A stretch of 7,896 bases of DNA from Muribaculaceae bacterium (lineage in GTDB: Bacteria; Bacteroidota; Bacteroidia; Bacteroidales; Muribaculaceae): contig JAIDJJ010000611.1 in the NCBI GenBank assembly GCA_029052265.1, positions 1 through 7,896 on the forward strand, read 5' to 3'. Under the pieces are notes generated by a model that was not told the DNA's origin, made no database searches, and was given only the letters and a program-made list of their open reading frames with translations. A program made the translations under genes and the position numbers. Shown piece after piece: positions 4,979 to 7,896 of the stretch (position 1 is its first letter; every line of letters starts with the position of its first letter).

Positions 4979-7815
4979 AACAGTGTTGCAAATTATTATT
5001 TATCAGTGCTTTGCTATTGTCTGCGCCGACGATGCCGACAAGAGCTGAGGGAACATCGTTCAGGATTCAACAAAGTATTCCTACTGATTACCCTACAAAA
5101 GATTGGGTCGTGTCTGATTACATAGTGACGGATTACGGGGCAAAAGCTGAGCCGGGATTCGACAACAGGGCGGCATTTCAGTCAGCCATTGACGCGGCAT
5201 ATCTGAATGGAGGAGGTGTGGTCTACATACCGTCAGGGAATTATGAATTTCACTCCACGCAGATTGGCAATAAAAATGTCCGCGTGAGAAAAGGTAAATC
5301 TGAAAGCAATGAAAAATTTCACTATGAATATGTATTGAGGCTTCATGCCGGAGTGCAATTGCGTGGTGACTGGGCTGATCCCGCAGCTCATGACGGAAAG
5401 GTATTGGGTACGGTGCTTGAAGTCCGTGTCGGTAAAGACTCTCCCAACAGCGACGGAGCGGTCGAAAGCTGGTGGAACGATTCTCAGGCGGGAAACGCTT
5501 TGCGAACCACTTATACCAGTATTGCAGACCGCTTTATTGAGATGAACGAAAGCACCGGAGTCACTAATTTGTCGGTATGGTATCCTGAACAAGACATCAA
5601 TGATGTCAAGCCCTATCCCTGGACATTCTTTCAGGCACAAGGAGACGGAGCCACCATTGAACACGTCACGCTTGTCAACCCCTACAACGGATTTCTATCC
5701 ACCCCTACCGAACTTCATTATGTGAAAGACAGTTATATGACAGCGCTCAACAAGGGGATAGAGGTGCATGTCTGCACTGACATAGGAAGGATCGAGAATG
5801 TCAGAATCTCTCCGGAATATTGGGCAAAATCCGGACTGCCCGGAGCCCCTTCAGAAGACACTGTAAGAGCCCATACTTTCACGAATGCCACAGGTTTCCG
5901 GATGCACCGTTCGGATTGGGAGTATGTGTCATATCTGAATATCAAAGGGTATAACACCGGAATCTGGATCGGACGCGAACCGGGGTTTGCCGACGCACCC
6001 AACGCCCAGTTATATGAAATAGATGTAGACGATTGCGTAAACAGTCTTTATGTGGCGGACGTAAATCCTTATGGCATACTTGTATCCAATTCGAGATTCG
6101 GAGCCGCCAAAGGGGGGAACGCAGTGTATCTCTTTAAAGATTTTTCCACATCGGTCCAATTTAACGGGGTGGATTTTTCAGGTCCGTTGGTGAGCGACGG
6201 TAAGGCTGGTGTGCTTTCATTTGAAAATTGTAATTTTTCGGACTATCCGGAGTATGCCTTGAGTATAAACAGTGGCAACGCACTTCTATCACAATGTGAT
6301 TTTGCAACAGTTGACCGCCATGTTTATCTGGGATCCGCTACCGGTACCCTCAAATCGGTTAATTCAGGATACAAAAACAAATTGAAGGTGACAGATAAAA
6401 GCGACGGTGCCAAAATAGAAGTTCTCACCGGTGCTAAATACAAATTTGATCCTATACCGAAAGGGATCGCCACAGACATAGCTGTGCATCCGCGACCTTC
6501 CTCTGATATGGTGCTTTATGCGGATCTCCCTAAGGCTACAGGATTCAACAACAATCAGCCAACCGAAGATGTGTCGGAACTTTTACAGAAAGCGCTTGAT
6601 AAGATAAAAGAGCAAGGGGGCGGAACTGTTTATCTTCCGGCAGGCAGATATCTGGTTGAGAAACCTGTTGTGGTTCCTGAAGGAGTGGAATTGCGCGGTT
6701 CATGGGATGTGCAGCACCACACACAGGGAGGCGGCACTGCTATTTTTACAAATTATTCCGGTGGTGCCGGTGGAGAAGCCGGTGAGTCTTTGATACAGCT
6801 TAAGAAGGGTGCAGGTCTGAGGGGTATCACTCTGGTTCAGGCAAACATTGCCTCGGGAGATAATTCCACAGCAAACCCGCTTAAGACCCCTTTTATGATA
6901 CAGGGACAGGGTCACGGTGTCTATGCCGTCAATGTGACATTTGCGGCGGCTGACAAGGGGCTCGACTTGGCAAGCTACGACACGAGTGGTCATTATGTCG
7001 ACTATATGGCAGGAATGCCTTTGAGGGCAGGCATCTGGGTAGGCGGAGGCGACAAAGGCGGTTTCATACGCAATATGCAGTTCAATCCCCATTACGGTTC
7101 CCGTTTGCCTGAAGGGGGGCAAGGATACCCGAGTGCCTTTATGATGCGTTATGTTCAGTCAAATTGCAGTGCTTTGAAATTTGCGGATGTCAAAGATCAG
7201 ACCATATTCAATAATTTTGTTTATGGATCGATCTATGGTATCCATTTCCGAAAAGATGAAGTCACCGGACGTTATCCCGGCAAGATGACTGTAATAGGTC
7301 ATGGTTCTGACGGGTGTACATATTCGCTTTTTGTGGAAGAGGCAGACCGTGACACAAAGATTGTAGCAATCAATTCCGAACTTGTCAACACCACAATTCC
7401 GGATCAGCCTGTGAGATCGTATGTGCTTATGGGAGAAGAAGCCAACACTGCGAAAGTGCATCCGGATGCGCAGCTGTTGCTTTACAACAGCGCTTTCTGG
7501 GGCAATCCGGTGTTTGCTGCTATTGTCAACAATGGAAAAGTTTCCATACGGCAAGGCAATTTTACGCATTCCGGAGCTAACGGAGTGGATGTCAGAGGCG
7601 GGAAGGCGCATGTCTACACCACATTCTTTGCCCAGAAGTTTGACCGTCATAAAAATGTGGAAAAAGATAAGGATCACACATATTTTGAAGAAGGGAGCTA
7701 TGCGCGTATTTGTGAAAAAGGGAAATGGATAGAATTGACCAACAACTTCTATCAGTCCGGTCCCCGATTCTCAAATCTTGGGGAAGGCAGGATTTTCGGA
7801 AGCGATGTGAAATAG
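4975..7815 (+). CDS. Secreted two-halved pectate-lyase-3-type beta-helix protein (GH28/GH55-like)
   Basis: A 946-residue exported protein, probably a polysaccharide-active enzyme or binding protein. A signal peptide covers about 1-24 (Lys/Cys-rich start, LLFISALLLSAP core, likely cut after TRA); no lipobox is seen. The first domain opens with the pectate-lyase-3 signature VTDYGAK (51-57) and GGGVVYIPSGNY (79-90). A second copy opens near 530 with GGGTVYLPAGRY (548-559). Matching blocks continue in order: VQLRGDW/VELRGSW (127/571), FFQAQGDG/FMIQGQGHG (218/640), ENVRISPEYW/RNMQFNPHYG (274/699) and a gapless 31-residue pair (413-443/833-863). The whole protein is therefore an internal duplication of a right-handed beta-helix. 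Tandem helices of this kind occur in GH55 beta-1,3-glucanases, but I cannot assign catalytic residues or a substrate. It has its own promoter and a strong terminator, so it is probably a single-gene unit. No SusC/SusD genes lie in the window. The ATG at 4975 directly precedes the signal peptide. Confidence 0.85.
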   Translation: MKQCCKLLFISALLLSAPTMPTRAEGTSFRIQQSIPTDYPTKDWVVSDYIVTDYGAKAEPGFDNRAAFQSAIDAAYLNGGGVVYIPSGNYEFHSTQIGNKNVRVRKGKSESNEKFHYEYVLRLHAGVQLRGDWADPAAHDGKVLGTVLEVRVGKDSPNSDGAVESWWNDSQAGNALRTTYTSIADRFIEMNESTGVTNLSVWYPEQDINDVKPYPWTFFQAQGDGATIEHVTLVNPYNGFLSTPTELHYVKDSYMTALNKGIEVHVCTDIGRIENVRISPEYWAKSGLPGAPSEDTVRAHTFTNATGFRMHRSDWEYVSYLNIKGYNTGIWIGREPGFADAPNAQLYEIDVDDCVNSLYVADVNPYGILVSNSRFGAAKGGNAVYLFKDFSTSVQFNGVDFSGPLVSDGKAGVLSFENCNFSDYPEYALSINSGNALLSQCDFATVDRHVYLGSATGTLKSVNSGYKNKLKVTDKSDGAKIEVLTGAKYKFDPIPKGIATDIAVHPRPSSDMVLYADLPKATGFNNNQPTEDVSELLQKALDKIKEQGGGTVYLPAGRYLVEKPVVVPEGVELRGSWDVQHHTQGGGTAIFTNYSGGAGGEAGESLIQLKKGAGLRGITLVQANIASGDNSTANPLKTPFMIQGQGHGVYAVNVTFAAADKGLDLASYDTSGHYVDYMAGMPLRAGIWVGGGDKGGFIRNMQFNPHYGSRLPEGGQGYPSAFMMRYVQSNCSALKFADVKDQTIFNNFVYGSIYGIHFRKDEVTGRYPGKMTVIGHGSDGCTYSLFVEEADRDTKIVAINSELVNTTIPDQPVRSYVLMGEEANTAKVHPDAQLLLYNSAFWGNPVFAAIVNNGKVSIRQGNFTHSGANGVDVRGGKAHVYTTFFAQKFDRHKNVEKDKDHTYFEEGSYARICEKGKWIELTNNFYQSGPRFSNLGEGRIFGSDVK

Positions 7816-7825
7816 ATGTGAAATA
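7804..7825. repeat. 11-bp tandem duplication spanning the stop codon
   Basis: GATGTGAAATA occurs twice head to tail at 7804-7814 and 7815-7825. The TAG stop (7813-7815) straddles the junction, and an in-frame TGA follows at 7819-7821. Removing one copy would give TAA at the same codon, so the protein is unchanged either way. It looks like a recent replication-slippage event. Confidence 0.8.
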
Positions 7826-7832
7826 AAATACG

Positions 7833-7876
7833 AAATGAATCCGGGAAAGAATCTTATTCTTTCCCGGATTCATTTT
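7833..7876. terminator. Strong intrinsic terminator, likely bidirectional
   Basis: Bases 7833-7852 and 7856-7875 form a perfect 20-bp stem around the loop CTT, 17 bases after the beta-helix stop. On the + strand the stem runs into TTTT (7873-7876). On the minus strand it would be followed by a T-rich stretch (complement of 7821-7835, A-rich on the + strand). That symmetry fits a shared terminator with a convergent gene beyond the right edge. Bases 7877-7896 show nothing else. Confidence 0.85.
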
Positions 7877-7896
7877 ACACACTGTTCAGAGGATTT

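Noticed and set aside
1..7896. Mobile element, CRISPR array, tRNA or phage genes
   Set aside because: No transposase or integrase motifs, regularly spaced repeats of CRISPR size, cloverleaf sequences or terminal inverted repeats with target duplications were seen.

Overview
The window looks like chromosomal DNA of a Bacteroidales bacterium, possibly Muribaculaceae or a close gut relative; the family-level placement is inference. The reasons are two promoter boxes that fit the Bacteroidetes -7 consensus TAnnTTTG, no clear Shine-Dalgarno sequences before the genes, moderate GC content, and protein families typical of that order. All recognised genes lie on the + strand. No rRNA, tRNA, CRISPR array, transposase or integrase was seen.

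Layout. (1) Bases 1-1318 hold the 3' part of a TolC-type outer-membrane efflux protein whose start lies outside the window. (2) Bases 1319-1588 form a 270-bp spacer dense in structure: a 14-bp tandem repeat, a 22-bp palindrome, an 8-bp inverted repeat overlapping a promoter, and a possible 28-codon leader ORF. (3) Bases 1589-4188 are a two-gene operon encoding an NtrC-type sigma-54 response regulator and a membrane histidine kinase, with a 4-base ATGA overlap. (4) Bases 4189-4272 carry a 15-bp stem-loop that pairs fully only as + strand RNA. (5) Bases 4273-4776 encode a small YfcE/MJ0936-like metallophosphoesterase. (6) Bases 4777-4974 carry a -7 box sharing 13 identical bases with the first promoter, a possible sigma-54 -24/-12 site, and a 13-codon ORF that ends in an ATGA overlap. 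(7) Bases 4975-7815 encode a 946-residue secreted protein built from two homologous beta-helix halves of the pectate-lyase-3 type. (8) A perfect 20-bp stem terminator closes the unit at 7833-7876.

How the genes may work together. The kinase and regulator are almost certainly partners. Sigma-54 regulator/kinase pairs next to TolC-type genes suggest control of an export or efflux operon, but the target is not proven here. The possible sigma-54 site before the beta-helix gene makes that gene a second candidate target. The phosphoesterase looks like an unrelated housekeeping gene. No clearly new multi-gene system is visible. The most interesting items are the duplicated beta-helix protein, the paired leader-ORF/ATGA arrangements, and the kinase with an altered G1 box.
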